NCBI GenBank assembly: GCA_019009955.1
Contig: CM032228.1
Span: forward strand, 95,469,001-95,533,000
Direction: 5' to 3'
Source: Riptortus pedestris
Taxonomy: Eukaryota; Arthropoda; Insecta; Hemiptera; Alydidae
Length of the DNA: 64,000 nucleotides
Shown here one piece after another: positions 11,267-23,763 of this stretch (positions are counted from its first letter, which is position 1; each line of letters begins with the position of its first letter). The position numbers and the translations under genes are program-made. The notes below the pieces were generated by a model, which had not been told where the DNA came from, did no database searches, and saw nothing but the letters and a program-made list of their open reading frames with translations.

Positions 11267-11272
11267 TATATA
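11182..11272. repeat. (CT)n(AT)n microsatellite
   Basis: About 20 CT units directly followed by about 25 AT units. Confidence 0.95.
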
Positions 11273-11720
11273 GAACGCGTCTGTTTCTACATTAATTTTT
11301 TTCTCGAAATATGATTATTTTACTCACTGAATTAACCCTTTAGAGTTCCCTTTAGAAAGGAGCCAATTTGAATAAAAGAGCCATACAGTTAGTACTTTTC
11401 ATGTAAATAGATATTTTTTCTAAGTTTAAACAAAAAAGAAATAATGCGTGGAATTAATGTGCAATTTTTTCAGTCTAGAAAAAAGCAAGTAAAAATAAAT
11501 AAATATAGAAGAAGAAAAACTCTTCATTAAAGAATTAAGTGTTGCTGAACTCTGATAGGAGTTGCTGACTACACAGTTAAATCATCAATCTCATGAAATG
11601 TTAATGAAATTAAAGGTAAGTTAAAATTAAAGTAATACGTTGCAAGAAAAATAAATGCACAAAAATGTTAAAAGAACATAAAGAAGAAAAAAAGAAACAA
11701 AAAAACAATTTCGCCACATG

Positions 11721-12349
11721 CTACACAGACTGCATACCCTTCCCCTCTCAAGGGAAAACTACGACAAGGAGTTGAAGACAATACACGAAATAGCCTACAA
11801 TAACGGCTTCAAACCTTCACACGATCGACAAGTTATTCAAGAAACTAACCAGTAACGCCAAGCGAGACGCGAACAATTCAGCTGAACCAATCACCAAATG
11901 CCACGCTATCACATACACGGGTCCTGACACATATAAAATCACAAACGCACTTCGGAAAGAAGGACTTCACACTACGTTCAGAATCAACAACACCCTACGA
12001 CAAAAGCTCACAAATGACATCGAGAACAAGGACATCTACAATGTGAACGGAGTATATAAACTCACGTGCAGCTGTAACAACACATACATTGGACAAACTG
12101 GAAGGAGACTGAAAACTCGATACACCGAACATATCCGCTCATTCAGACTTAACAAACGAGACTCCAATTTCGCCAACCACCACGAACGACCACTGCCACG
12201 ACCCGACGAGTATAGCCGACAGCATGAAACTTCTACACCGACAAACGAAAGGCCGACGATTGGACATACTAGAGAATAAGGAGATATACAAACAACGGAC
12301 ATTCAACGGAGACATCATCAACGAACAGCTCAACACCAGCTCGGACTAG
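11721..12349 (+). pseudogene. PLE polyprotein C-terminus with GIY-YIG endonuclease
   Basis: Residues read from 12043 include 'NGVYKLTCSCNNTYIGQTGR', which carries the G-(V)-Y and Y-I-G elements of the fold, followed by 'LKTRYTEH', whose Arg and His suit the GIY-YIG active site. Upstream from 11721 the frame reads 'LPLSRENYDKELKTIHEIA', typical of the linker between reverse transcriptase and endonuclease, and a frameshift follows near 11822. A second frameshift lies after about 12170, before the likely stop at 12347-12349. The enzyme would nick target DNA to prime reverse transcription; this copy is broken. Confidence 0.75.
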
Positions 12350-12384
12350 AAATGTAAACACCCATACGGATGAGGACAATGACC

Positions 12385-12665
12385 CACTACACAATAACAA
12401 TTTACCTGAAACTAGTTAAAACGCATCTCGTTTGACAGATCTGAATGGTAAGTAAACAGATCTAATAAAACATAAACAACTCACCACACATAACAATTTA
12501 CCTGAACACTAACACAACCCGTTGGCAGATCTGAGTAGCAAGTAAACAGATCTGGATTTAAAACGTTAACAACCCACCACAAGAAAACAATTTACCTGAC
12601 ACATCAACATCCCTCGTTTGACAGATCTTAGTGGTAAGTAAACAGATCTGGACTAAACGTAAGCA
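12385..12665 (+). repeat. three tandem repeats in PLE 3' region
   Basis: Three imperfect units of roughly 88-95 bp, each starting with 'acaatttacctgaa/ca', with a middle 'gacagatct' and ending 'gtaagtaaacagatct'. They lie between the coding end and the terminal hairpin. Confidence 0.8.
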
Positions 12666-12733
12666 TCTAATACGGTGAACAGAGCATAAAACTCACTGAC
12701 TGACGGACAACCAACTCAGTACAACTATTAACA

Positions 12734-12771
12734 GGCTTGAAGATGATGCCATCGCATCGAAAGCGCTTGCC
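12734..12771 (+). ncRNA. hammerhead-like motif in PLE copy 2
   Basis: GGC (12734-12736), TTGAAGA (12737-12743), one extra T, stem GATGC (12745-12749)/GCATC (12754-12758) with CATC loop, GAAA (12759-12762), AGCGCT palindrome (12762-12767), T12768, then GCC (12769-12771), which complements the opening GGC. Same layout as 541-579. The first core base is T instead of C, a change expected to impair a true hammerhead. Confidence 0.35.
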
Positions 12772-12904
12772 AGCGGTACTCAACCACCAGCCAGTGACGA
12801 CGGTCTCCACCGAGAGGTATGACAATAAAAAAACAATAGTTAAGTAAACAAAAAAGTGTGTAAAAAAGTAAAATTAATTTTATATTTACAACTACATATA
12901 TATA

Positions 12905-14345
12905 CTAGCTAAAGTACCCGGGAAATCATGGTATTTTTATAGCAAGACTTCAATGTGTACAATTACACTCTCCTCCACGACGTATTGTTTTTCTAAAATG
13001 CCAATGATAAAGGGTAACTTTAGGGGACTAATAGAATAGAAATTTTAGTTTTGAAGAATAAATGAAAATGTGTTCTTAATGTATCCCTCTCCCTCACTTT
13101 TTGACTCATCGATTTTGAATAATTCAAACTAAATCATGGATAGCATTTATTACAATAAAATATCATCTATAATGAACATATTTCCTGTCAAAAACCAATC
13201 CAAGCACATATAGTTTAAGCATAGTCCTGTACATAAAATTATATTCGTAATAGGAAACCTCAGTAGAAATCACTTAGAGTTTTAGCCTCCCGTCAACTTC
13301 CGCTCCCGCATGACTAAAAACATAACATTATTTGTCATAATAAGCATATATTAAAAACAATTAAATAAGTACTAATAAAATTAACGACTTTCGCTATAGA
13401 TATATCGTATACCCCATGTTTACTTCATTTTACAACAAAAGTTAATCTAAATAACAAAATAAACAACTTTTGTAAAGTGCATGTTTGCCGAGAAACTAAT
13501 AGGAAAGGAAATATCACTTTTTTTTCATTTCAGGCTTCCCCTATAACCCGCAACCCAGTTCGTACCTAGCAATTTTAGTATAGCTTAAAATCAGGGAGGT
13601 TTTAATACTAAATTATATACGGTGTTTCGTTGAGTTTAGTTCAGTCTTTTACGCCCTTGAAAATTATTGACTCCCGATTTAGTTTTAAGCGTATATCTCG
13701 TTTATACTTTGTTATAAGAGAAAAGTGGATATAACAAAAGTTACTTTGAATAACAATATAAACAGCTTTTGTCATGTGCATATTTGCGGAAAAACCAATA
13801 GGAAATGAAATACCACTACTTTTAATTTCAGGCCTCTCCTATAACTCCACTCCTGCTCGTCCCTAGAAATGTTAGTGCAGCTTATTATCATGGAGAAGTT
13901 AGTGCTAATTCACATAACGAGTTTTGTTTAGTTTGGCTGGGGCTTATGTGCCAAATAAAATTGTTGACTCCCGCTATAGTTGTTAGTGTGTAACTCATTT
14001 ATAATTAGGTATAAGACAAAAGTGTATATAACAAAAGTTACTTTAATGAAGAAATCATCAACTTTTGTTATGAGCATATTTGCCAAAAAAGTAATACGAA
14101 AAGAAATATCGATATTTTTATTTCAGGCCTTCCTTATAGCCTAATATCTAATTTGGGTTAGTAGTAATATACATACCAAGTTTAAAAAATTTAGTTCAGC
14201 CGTTTATGCGTGAAAAAGTAACAAATAAACAAACACACAGACACCACAGAAACAAAATGCAGTAATGTTGTCTATGATATTTGAAAAGAAAAAGTATCGT
14301 GAAATTTCCAGAACATAATCAATGTACAGGCCCAGGTTACAATTT
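12905..14345 (+). repeat. family C repeat with a three-unit tandem core
   Basis: Opens with 'actagctaaagtacccggg', related to the ends at 31735 and 59690 where 'cgagcgaag' and 'ggtacctta' lie beside 'actag'. Three units of about 300 bp start near 13430, 13732 and 14028; each begins 'ataacaaaagttac/atc', then 'caacttttgt', 'gcatatttgcc' and a 'tttcaggc' block. The end has 'gcgtgaaaaagtaacaaa' and 'aaaaagtatcgtgaaattt'. No protein is encoded. Possibly a Helitron or the tail of a retroelement; class undecided. Confidence 0.55.
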
Positions 14346-14348
14346 TGT

Positions 14349-14547
14349 TTATTATTATTTACGTCCGCTTTATACTACTAGGCTAATCGGGACGGGTTAT
14401 CTACAGGTGACTACCCTTTTCTAGCCAGGGTGGGCCCAAGGAGTTTTAAATAATAAAAAACTAAATAAATTTCTACTGCCCAGGGCGGGAATCGAACCCG
14501 CCACTCTAGGGCTACCATGCGAGTTTAGGACCAACCTGAGCCCCCGA
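14349..14547 (-). repeat. tRNA-derived SINE
   Basis: Good minus-strand copy: 'gggggctcaggtt', B box 'gggttcgattcccgcc', body 'cccaccctggctag', 'gataacccgtcccgatt', tail of TAA units. Inserted at the end of a family C repeat. Confidence 0.8.
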
Positions 14548-16087
14548 GGTTACAATTTTAAATATGTATAAATGTGATGGTTGATTATTCCTAACGAATA
14601 CAAGATGATGGATTCAGCTACGGGCAGATGGATCCAACTTCTTTACAAGAATTCCAGGGACAACAGGAAGAGGGGCATCATTAATGTTCAACTTCAAAGC
14701 ATTTGCTCATTCCGATCAGGACAGCACTTTTTTATCATGACAAAAGCTATAACTTCCGGCGATTACTCTGTAATTTGCAAATCGCCAAATCTTAAAATGT
14801 CTTTTCTCTTTAAGCATTCCTATTTTTATTCTATTCAATTCATCTGAATCAATATCTATATCTAGCCTCTTATAATACTCACTAATTTTTAATTTAGTCA
14901 AACATCATTTGAAACTTTGTACCTTTTACTTTGGATAGTTTTTTTTATATTGATAAAATGTTGGAGCGGAGATTCCCAAAGACTAAACCTAATTCCCTGT
15001 ATCTCCTGGGCATAGAAGTCGTTGAATTCATGGGAAGTCATATTATAGCTTATACACTCCGTCGAATTATTATGCCAATGGAGTCTAGAAACTTTGGACT
15101 GAGTTTAGTCAAGGAGGCTGTTTGGAAAGGATGAGTCTAGAGCCGGGAATGTTTATTGATTGATAATATTTAATTTTTGATGACTATTTATGTTTGTCGT
15201 GCTGACTAGTTAAAACTAAAAGTTAAAAAAAAAAACTTGTGCTAACTACTACAAAAATAAAATAGGACCAGTATACAAAACAGAATATATATATAATTTT
15301 TAGATATCATTAGAAAGAATCAAAACACCTTCGGATATTTAGAAGATTAAAGTATTCTTAATAATGAAGCCCTTTCAAAAACTTCAAGTTTAAAAAATAA
15401 TACGGAGGAGCATGAAATTACGACGGCAGGTTCTTATAGGAAATTGAATTCTCAAACTATTTCGTTCATACAGTTAGTTTTCGATTTCAAGTTGTGAAGA
15501 TTCGTAAAAAAACCACAGATAAACAGGTTCAAAGAGACATCCATTAATTTTTCTGGGAAGACGTATTCATCTGACCTAAGTCATTATTAATATTTAACTG
15601 GTAATGCGTACCCACTTCATGCTGAGGGTGTGTCCTGGGCTTAAGAGAATGCTTCAACAGTGGCTAAGGAGTAAATCATATTTTTTCAATGTGTGATTAT
15701 TTAAAAGGTTTCTCATGACAGACGTGTAAACCGCTTGAGAACTGAAAACAAATGTTGTTATGTTGTTCTAAAATAATTTGAGAATTCAATGTCTTATAAG
15801 AATATGTCAGCATCGTCTCAGTTTCAGCCGGTAGAGAAGCCTAACATGACAGGCTTTTGAAGTTCTTGGTTAAATGACAGGTTAGATGATCAAACCTGTC
15901 ATCCCCGATAATAATTATATTTCGTACAGGCCGCATTTTTAAGGTAATTTTTATCTTCTATAAATATTAAGATTTTTTTTATAAAATGCTTCTTTCTGAG
16001 GATAATGAAAATTGTATCTAAAAACTTGATTCTCCACATCTAAGATTTACCATGTTTCATTTCGAAATTCTCAAAACAAAAATAAAA

Positions 16088-16119
<32 letters not shown>

Positions 16120-16834
16120 GTGTGGTGGTATAAACATTTTTGAATCTATTGTCGTCGTTGATATCCTTCTGCACCTCTTCCAATGGAAGGAGACAACATT
16201 CAGTTCTATTCCATGGTAATACATAGCAACCATCTTTAGTCTGAATCGTGGTCCGCTAAACACTAATATCATAATCGATGCCCAGAATAGGAAGCCGGCT
16301 GGATTAATTCTTGAATTTTGCACTTACAATCAGATACATGAATTCGTCATGAACTTTGTTCTTTGTTAATTTTGATTTCGCTTTTTTCTTTCTTCTCCAG
16401 AGCCCCCATTTTGAGACTATTATTAGATTGATGGTTTTCATAATGATGTTAAAGACCCTTCTTTTCAAAAACCTTGAAACTATCTTTGAACTTGATTCTC
16501 GACACACCGAAAATAAACTATGGTTATAACAAATAGGCCCCTTATACAGCAACAACCTTTCTAGATGAACCTCCTGTTATCTAACAGATATACTATTCCA
16601 GATTTTAAAAAATGAATACATAAAATAGCCTCAATACATTTTTTTTATGTAGGAAAACTCCCGAAAATATTTTGAACATCTCTCATTATCGTATTCTTTA
16701 TCTATTAAAATTATAAAGTAGAAATTTAATACGATCCGTATTTACAGCTCAGCGTTTTAGTTTGCTCATCGAGATAGCATATTGAGCCATTCTCAAGCCG
16801 TCTGTTTGTGTGTGAGAGTGTGTGTTCGCGTGTG

Positions 16835-16900
<66 letters not shown>

Positions 16901-17461
16901 CAACGGCTATATAAAAATCATAAAACATTTTCAGACATGAATAAATTACATTTCACGGCAAAGTTATTTTTATCGAAGAATTCATTAGGTCGAGTTAATA
17001 GATGCCTCAAAAGAGCTGTTTCCAACAGTCTACCAAAAATGTGCTGAAGGTACAAATCATATGACAATACGATTAGCAGGAGGCACTGGCATCATAATTC
17101 ATCCATAGGTTCGCTTCACTACACATTAGACCGTTTAATTTCTTCCGAGATTCTTTCTGACTTCCCCCAATCAGTCTCAGGGCACCAGTTACTTTTCTCT
17201 CAGACCACAACTACACCACTCCACTACGCCATGTACCTATTACAACCAACACATTTAAATGTTTAAAGTGACTATTCGTTAGCTTAAGCAGTACTTTCTT
17301 CACTTAGAGTATCTTTTCGCTTAAATTTGAGTAAATAAAAATAAGTAAAATTAATTAGGCGTATAGTAAAATTAATTCTACAAGTTTTATGTTTTATATA
17401 AACCATCGCCATTCTTGGTCGACTTTTTTTTGTTTTGTATGAACACATAATTTTTATAATT
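14548..17461. other. intergenic with microsatellites
   Basis: Holds (GT)n at 16091-16119, (AT)n at 16838-16894 and a 10-bp-stem hairpin at 15874-15902 (ATGACAGGTT/AACCTGTCAT). No gene or known element recognised. Confidence 0.5.
16838..16894. repeat. (AT)n microsatellite
   Basis: About 28 uninterrupted AT units. Confidence 0.95.
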
Positions 17462-17592
17462 AGCAGATTTCTCTCAGAGGAAAATCAACTGTTGAGGTCG
17501 ACTCATGACGCGATTTTCAAAATATTTTTTTAAATGTCCATCGATGCTACCCAAGATCTGATGAAAATGAGGTCCGTTCAAAACTATATATT
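17462..17592 (+). repeat. A segment, solitary
   Basis: 'agcagatttctctcagagga' at the start, then 'tgttgaggtcgactcatgac', 'aatgtccatcgatgctaccc' and 'aaatgaggtccgttcaaaac'. The downstream (AT)n and B segment are missing. Confidence 0.7.
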
Positions 17593-19178
17593 TGTGGGTG
17601 TGTGTATCATGCGAAAACCTCTTTAGGCATTGATATCATACATCACCAGTTTAACAGAAGATCATTATCAATCGGTTTTGATATATGATTTTTTTTTGGT
17701 TCAATTCATCGCTTACACTATTAATAGAATTCTACGTGGAGCTCCATGAAAATAACATTCACCACAATTACTGGCCGCTCTTCAGAGTCTGATCTTCCTC
17801 TAGATCGGATGGGGCAGCCATAGGAAGAAAATGATATTTCCACCAAATTCAAAACTACAGCATTTATTACACACTAGTATTTTCACAGTTTTTTTAAAAA
17901 ATAGTAATAATATATTAACCATTCATCATCTCCTTTTCTTCCCCGTCATCATCCTCCACCTCCAACTCCTTATCCATAAAGAATTAATCCAACCTTCCAT
18001 CCTGTAGGGCTCCCTTACCTGACCTCTCCATCCCTCTGTTTCCTAGAGTCCTTTCAAAATGGAATTGTTAGAAATATAGTCAAACACACTTCCCTACAAC
18101 GAGAGCCCTAATACGTTATTCACGAATCCCTCGCCCGAGAACCAATTCCCACACCATTTCCAAGAGACACATTAAATGCGTTGACTCCTTGACAATTCCT
18201 TCTTCCCTCTTCCCTCCACATAATCTTACCAGATTACATTAGTATTCTCTAAATTTATCAATTTCTATGGACTTCGATTGTTTCAGTAATTTCTTTTCAA
18301 TTTTTTTTCCATGTGTTCAAAGAATTTATGATTGGCTAATTTCAGGTACGTTGTAATACCACAATAATTTCCTCTTTATAACTTTAAATGCCAACTATTT
18401 GTTAGCCTATCACTTGAGTTGAAGTAATGTCTTAATGTGCATTAAGTGTAGTGAATATGAATAATTGCGATTCTTCTGTCTCCAGATTTAGAGCATAATT
18501 TAGCGCATGTTGGGGTAGGGCACGGAGCCACCTAATGAAATATCTAAGCATGACTTCGATTTGTTTTTACTTATTACAACCCCAAGCCAGCCCAGTATAA
18601 CACAGCAGCCTTATTACTGAGTGAAACAGCTGGAGCTTCGTGCTTGAAGAAGTATTATTGAGGAATATTCTGAGAAAATATAATGAGTAAGAATTGCGCA
18701 CGCTGACCAATTACTTACTAGTTTTGCTTGTCATGTAATACTATCAGTATAACTGAATCGATCAGATGTGAGTGGTTCTCTCGGCAATGGTGTGTACGAG
18801 AGCTAATTAACCATACTTCCGTCAGGAGGTATTGTCTCGCCTCAAGCAGATGCCCATTCTTCGAAAAGCACCCAAACTCTGATCCACCTCATAATAACTT
18901 GATCGGAGTCTAAATGAGAAACTTTTGTAGTTTAGGAACTGCGTCCTTTAGAACTCAGCGCAAGCACAACAGAACCTGGGTCTCATCAACTCACACTGTT
19001 AGAGGCAGAAACTTAGATGTAGGACGTTTTCAGCCACCAAGGCTTTGTCTTATCAACTTTCTCCTTAAGATACGCTTTTCGATTAGCAATTTCGTATTAA
19101 AGTTTAACACTCAGGCCATTGACATCACACAACACAAACTCTGTCATTCTCTATAAACAGTAGCTTTCCTATTTACTT

Positions 19179-19224
<46 letters not shown>

Positions 19225-19985
19225 AAGAAATCTTTGAGTGTTTTTATGATTATTTAATTGAAACTTAAATACATAATAGATAAAATAAAATTCACTTGGA
19301 AATTATTTGCTGAAATTCCAATTCTGTATTTTTGTTTTCTTCACAGGCGCCACATAAACTAAGTACATTTAAAATGGCTGGATGCTGACGTCATCACACA
19401 TTCTACTCTTATTTGGTTTTATGTGAAATGGTTAAACATTAAGTACTGTACTGATCAAAATAGAATAAAACCTCAAGAATGATGCCAGTTTATGAAACAT
19501 GTAAATGAAACCAACATTATTGAGGATTTAAATAAGATACGTGTGCCTGTAATTTTTAATATGGCATCTCCAAAGTAGGGTCTATGTGCATCTAAAACCG
19601 TATCCGTGCACTTACATAAACAAAAATTCAGTAATTTAATTTCAGTTATCAGTTTTACTCGGCGGTGGGTGAAATCCTTACCATGCAGTCAAATAATTCA
19701 GATCTAAAATCATGGCTTTGAGTATATAATTTTTCTCCAAAGTTTCTACGGGTCAGTTTTCCTATGTACCCGAGGGAATCGCATGATAAACTCCACCCAC
19801 TTAATACGTTTAACCTGTAGTTTCTTGAAATACTATTTAATTATTGGCATTTCTAGAACGTTTCGTATTCCCCGATATATTTCTATGAGAAGAAAAAAAA
19901 AATCGAGCCTGGAGAGACGGATACCCTTAATCCTTTAGATGCCCGGGCAGAGAGTGAGAGAGAGAGAGAGAGACTGAGAGAGTGA

Positions 19986-20056
<71 letters not shown>

Positions 20057-20420
20057 GGCTCTTGTGTCAACCACTCTCCTATGCCACAGTCTTATCAATC
20101 CCGTCCTTTATCCTTGAAGTCTTTTATTACTCTATATAACCAGTAGTTTTGTATAATATGCATTAATAAACTAATAAGTCATTTACTTCTGCGAATAATA
20201 TGCAAAGTAATTATATTTTTGTTTTATTGAAACACACATTCACTGAATTGTTAGCCTTTGGGGCATTAGCAAAATTTTTTGACTGCACTCCTAAATATTT
20301 TATTTGAATGTTTTGTCACTGTAAATAATTGCATATCAGTAGTGGGTTGGTTCCACCAATATATGTATAATGCCGTTGTCAAATATGTTGGAAGTGGCGG
20401 TCGTTATTGGCTGTTCGTCG
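17593..20420. other. intergenic with microsatellites
   Basis: Holds (AC)n at 19182-19223 and a compound (GA)n(GT)n(GA)n at 19949-20054. A pyrimidine-rich stretch near 17930-18050 reads as acidic codons on the minus strand but has stops close by. No gene supported. Confidence 0.5.
19949..20054. repeat. (GA)n(GT)n(GA)n compound microsatellite
   Basis: GA-rich run, then about 17 GT units, then about 17 GA units. Confidence 0.9.
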
Positions 20421-20421
20421 A

Positions 20422-20462
20422 GTTAACGTAGCAAACGCTTTTGTAGCGGTGGGACCATTTTC
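20422..20462 (-). other. PLE-end-like hairpin, minus strand
   Basis: Minus strand reads 'gtcttgaaaatggtcccacc' followed by 'gctacaaaagcg'. This is a degraded relative of the motif at 12734-12771. It faces the plus-strand copy at 20489. Confidence 0.35.
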
Positions 20463-20488
20463 AAGACTGTAGAAAATCCAAAATCTTT

Positions 20489-20525
20489 GACAAGCTTGAA
20501 AATGGTGCCTTCGCATGAAAATCTG
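20489..20525 (+). other. PLE-end-like hairpin, plus strand
   Basis: 'gcttgaaaatggtgccttcg' then 'catgaaaatctg', similar in order to the PLE motif (TTGAAxA, GGTGCC/GCAT partial stem, GAAA). No coding remnant of a PLE was found next to it. Confidence 0.35.
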
Positions 20526-22611
20526 TTGTACTGACGACCTCTTTTTTGAACTCTTTTTTTGTTTCTCGATTTGACAATAGTATTGTAACTTCTGATTAAC
20601 TGGACACTAATCCAAAGATAGTCAAACTATTAATTTATAGGTAATGGGGTAGAAAACAGCAGTAGTAGTAGGGTTAAAAGTTGAGGAAATAATAAGCCCG
20701 TTCTACCCATTTTGATGAAAAATAATTTTCAGTTACAACCATCTGATAACTATAAAGATAACTTGAATAAAACTACTGTCACCTGAAAGAGCAAAGAGGG
20801 TTAATCATTCTTACATGCACATGGCCTGTGAAGGACTGAAACCCAGTGTCTATGTACGTCCATTGCAAGCAAAGGGTTAAGCCTTACAGCCCACAGTGTT
20901 GCTCACTTCTCTCTCAACTTCCGCCTCTGCCATCGACGTTCTTGGAATCATACAAACTTACCGTGATGTGTAAAACTTTTCGTCATATCAAACAATATTT
21001 TTTTTAATATAACATTATTATTATATTTTTAAAAGAAAGATAATTTTATAAACCTTTGAACGAAGCGGGACAAAGCACATGAATATACAATTTGAGAGAA
21101 ATAAGAACCCAATGCTGATGTACGTCGAAATATGAGGATAAATGAAAATCCTCAGATAATTACACTCTATGGAAAAAGATAAAAAAGGGAGAAGCTTGAA
21201 AAACGTGGAATGAGTCCTAAATGAGTGAGACTTGTTAAAATTTGGAAGAGAGGGCTGAAGTTAATATCGGGTTGCCATCTATTATAAGGGGACAGTTGTT
21301 TTGCGGGCCCTCCCCCATATTGGCAGCATTGTAGCCAGCCTCATATATCAGAACAATGCCTGTCTTCCTATCAACTTCCCTTATTTCAGTTATGAATACG
21401 TCACAGACTGTGCCAGTTTCAAGGCTTAATATGTTTCTCGATTTATATAAGAAAATTGCACTTTTAATAAAATAGACTTTAGATCGTAATAAAATTAGTC
21501 CGTTAAGCAGGGAATGCGTTAACTTAAATAATTTCCTACATACTGGATTGAAGAACATATTACGTTATCTTCCATTCTTCAGTCTATTTTAAAGTCAGGC
21601 GCCTCTTTAAAATGTACTTTAAATTTACGCTTATGCTGAGTAGTTGTGGAGGTTAACAAACAGCTGAAACAGTAAAGACTAATTATTATCTGAGTAGTCC
21701 AGCTCGAGGAAAACTGTTATAAATGAATGATATACTACTTTTTTTTATATGATTTTATATATTATGTTTTTGGATTGAACGCACAATAACTGATATATAA
21801 ACAAATTCACGCTTTGCCCCTCCTGATCTTTAATCTCTAGGAAACGTTTAAATACCAAGTTTGGGAGGAATTAAATAATTATTGTGGTGGCTAGAATAAA
21901 GAGATCGTTAAGAATGGTCAAGAGAGGTTTTTTGGGGACATTCGAAACATCCTCGTGCCATCGGACATCTTGGTTCTTTATTATTCAAATTAGCAACTAA
22001 TTATAGACTCGAGCGCCAACGACAAAAGCCTTGGGGCTGTCCTGAGCTATTATCAATACGGAGCTTCGAAGGTTAAGCAGATGACACTCTCATGTAAACC
22101 TATTTCCATTGTTAATGTACAGTATAAGGAATCAATTTCTACAGTTACGCGTTGTGGGTTTGCAGATTACCCGGAAGCAACTTCGAGACACCATTTCATT
22201 CGATCAATCCATTCAAAAGGTGACTTGGTACTTTAGAACCGGTAGAACTGAAAACGCCTTCTTTCTACAGACGTTCATTTATATTGTTTAACGATGAGCA
22301 GAAACAACAGAAAGCATTGGAAATGAAATTCACCCATGGAGGTGGCTACTTGTGGTATCTCAGGCACTGAGGGCCATTATCTTAAATATTCTTCACGGGA
22401 ACATCCCGTTATTGTCAGTATTCGTTCGTATGCCAGGTTGCATGTATGGTGACCTCATAATATTGTGGGCTATTTGTAAATTAACAAAAATAACTTTTAG
22501 CTACACAAATCCTATAACTTATAAACTGTGAATAGACCCATTAGTGGCAACCAGACGTAACATTTGACAAGAAAATTGATTGATTAGATTAATTGTTGAC
22601 TTAACTTCTCA
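20526..22611. other. intergenic, nothing recognised
   Basis: AT-rich. A 107-codon minus-strand frame at 21235-21558 has no recognisable motif and no splice or poly-A support. Confidence 0.45.
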
Positions 22612-22680
22612 AGGGGCTCATGTTAGCCATGTGAGTTAAAGCGTGGTCCTTAATCTCACAAGATAAACCTAGAGTGATGC
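22612..22680 (+). repeat. SINE head fragment
   Basis: 'aggggctcatgttagccatg', 'agttaaagcgtggtcc', 'aaacctagagtg': the tRNA-like head only, broken before the B box. Confidence 0.6.
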
Positions 22681-23759
22681 CTTGACAATTATAATTCTTG
22701 GAACAATGTTCCTGCATATGATAAACATATGATTGAAAATGAAGTAGAACTCATAAACCTGGCGACTATGAGAAAAGACCGAATAGTAAACTACACCGAA
22801 GAGGGAAACTTCTGCAAAGAATGACCGATTGACAACGGAAATTGACTTGGGAGGAAAGTTTGACACGTTCGATAGGACGTCAATGCGAACGAACTACTGG
22901 ATACGTTGTTTCAACTTTGACCTCCTACCCTTCCAAGCCAACATCAGAAAAACTTTTAAAATCTATTACGCAAAAATGAATAAGCTGCTACAGACTACTC
23001 TTAATTATTTTTTTGATAAATGAAATACCACAAAGCAATACTCAGAACATGATATTGACAAAAAAAAATAAGCCGAATTTAGTGTTATCAGCCTTTACTA
23101 AATATTAAAAAATTATATATGAATATTCGTTGAATATCTGCGCCATCTTGTATGATTACATAAAAGTACAGTTTAGGATTTGGCAATGCTACAGTGACTA
23201 ATGGCCAAATGTTACTTCCATGTATGTTTGCATTTATATTTATATATGCATGTTATATCAGTCAGGATATTCAACCGGCATTATGCAATAGATTCTTAAT
23301 TGGACAAGATGCGTGCATCATCAAAACAATGAAAATAATTAATTCCGATGAATTATTATAATTCCTATGAGCCTTTGAACGCTCTCAAGCTTTTTAAACT
23401 GATAATTCTTATTTAAGCCCGAAGTCTTCATTTGCACCGCATGCGTTATGCATTATAGCCACAAAATATCTTGTTTATAAATTACATTTAATTGTCCAGA
23501 TTGGTGTTTCCTGAATGAATAACCTGCAGTTGATACATATATAATTAGTTTAAGAAATTATTTTGTAAATTTTCGATGAGTTTATTACACCTTACAACCT
23601 TAACATATGAAAAGAGATTTTATAATTGTTGAGTATGATGTTCCATTCATGAATGTTTCTGATGCTTTTTCTGGAGAATATTGTATAATTACGTTCTTCT
23701 ACATTAAATGTTTATTGTTATTTATAGCCTAGTCTGCTTTAAATTGTTATTGGTATCGT
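22681..23759. other. intergenic, nothing recognised
   Basis: AT-rich flank of the piggyBac insertion with no supported feature. Confidence 0.45.
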
Positions 23760-23763
23760 TTAA

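Larger units (their letters stand above)
11705..12830 (+). mobile_element. Penelope-like element, 3' part (copy 2)
   Basis: Contains a frameshifted coding remnant with a GIY-YIG domain, then three tandem repeats, a hammerhead-like hairpin and an A-rich end near 12830. PLEs are retroelements with a telomerase-like reverse transcriptase followed by a C-terminal GIY-YIG endonuclease. Here the reverse transcriptase is missing, so this is a 5'-truncated copy, as is usual for target-primed insertion. Confidence 0.75.

Noticed and set aside
12036..12336. Minus-strand frames over the PLE endonuclease
   Set aside because: Antisense shadows; the plus strand carries the GIY-YIG motifs.
16808..17047. 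Tyr-Ile-repeat frame
   Set aside because: Translated (AT)n.
17930..18050. Acidic C-terminal-like minus-strand text
   Set aside because: Only about 16 open codons before an upstream stop, with no splice signal that rescues the frame.
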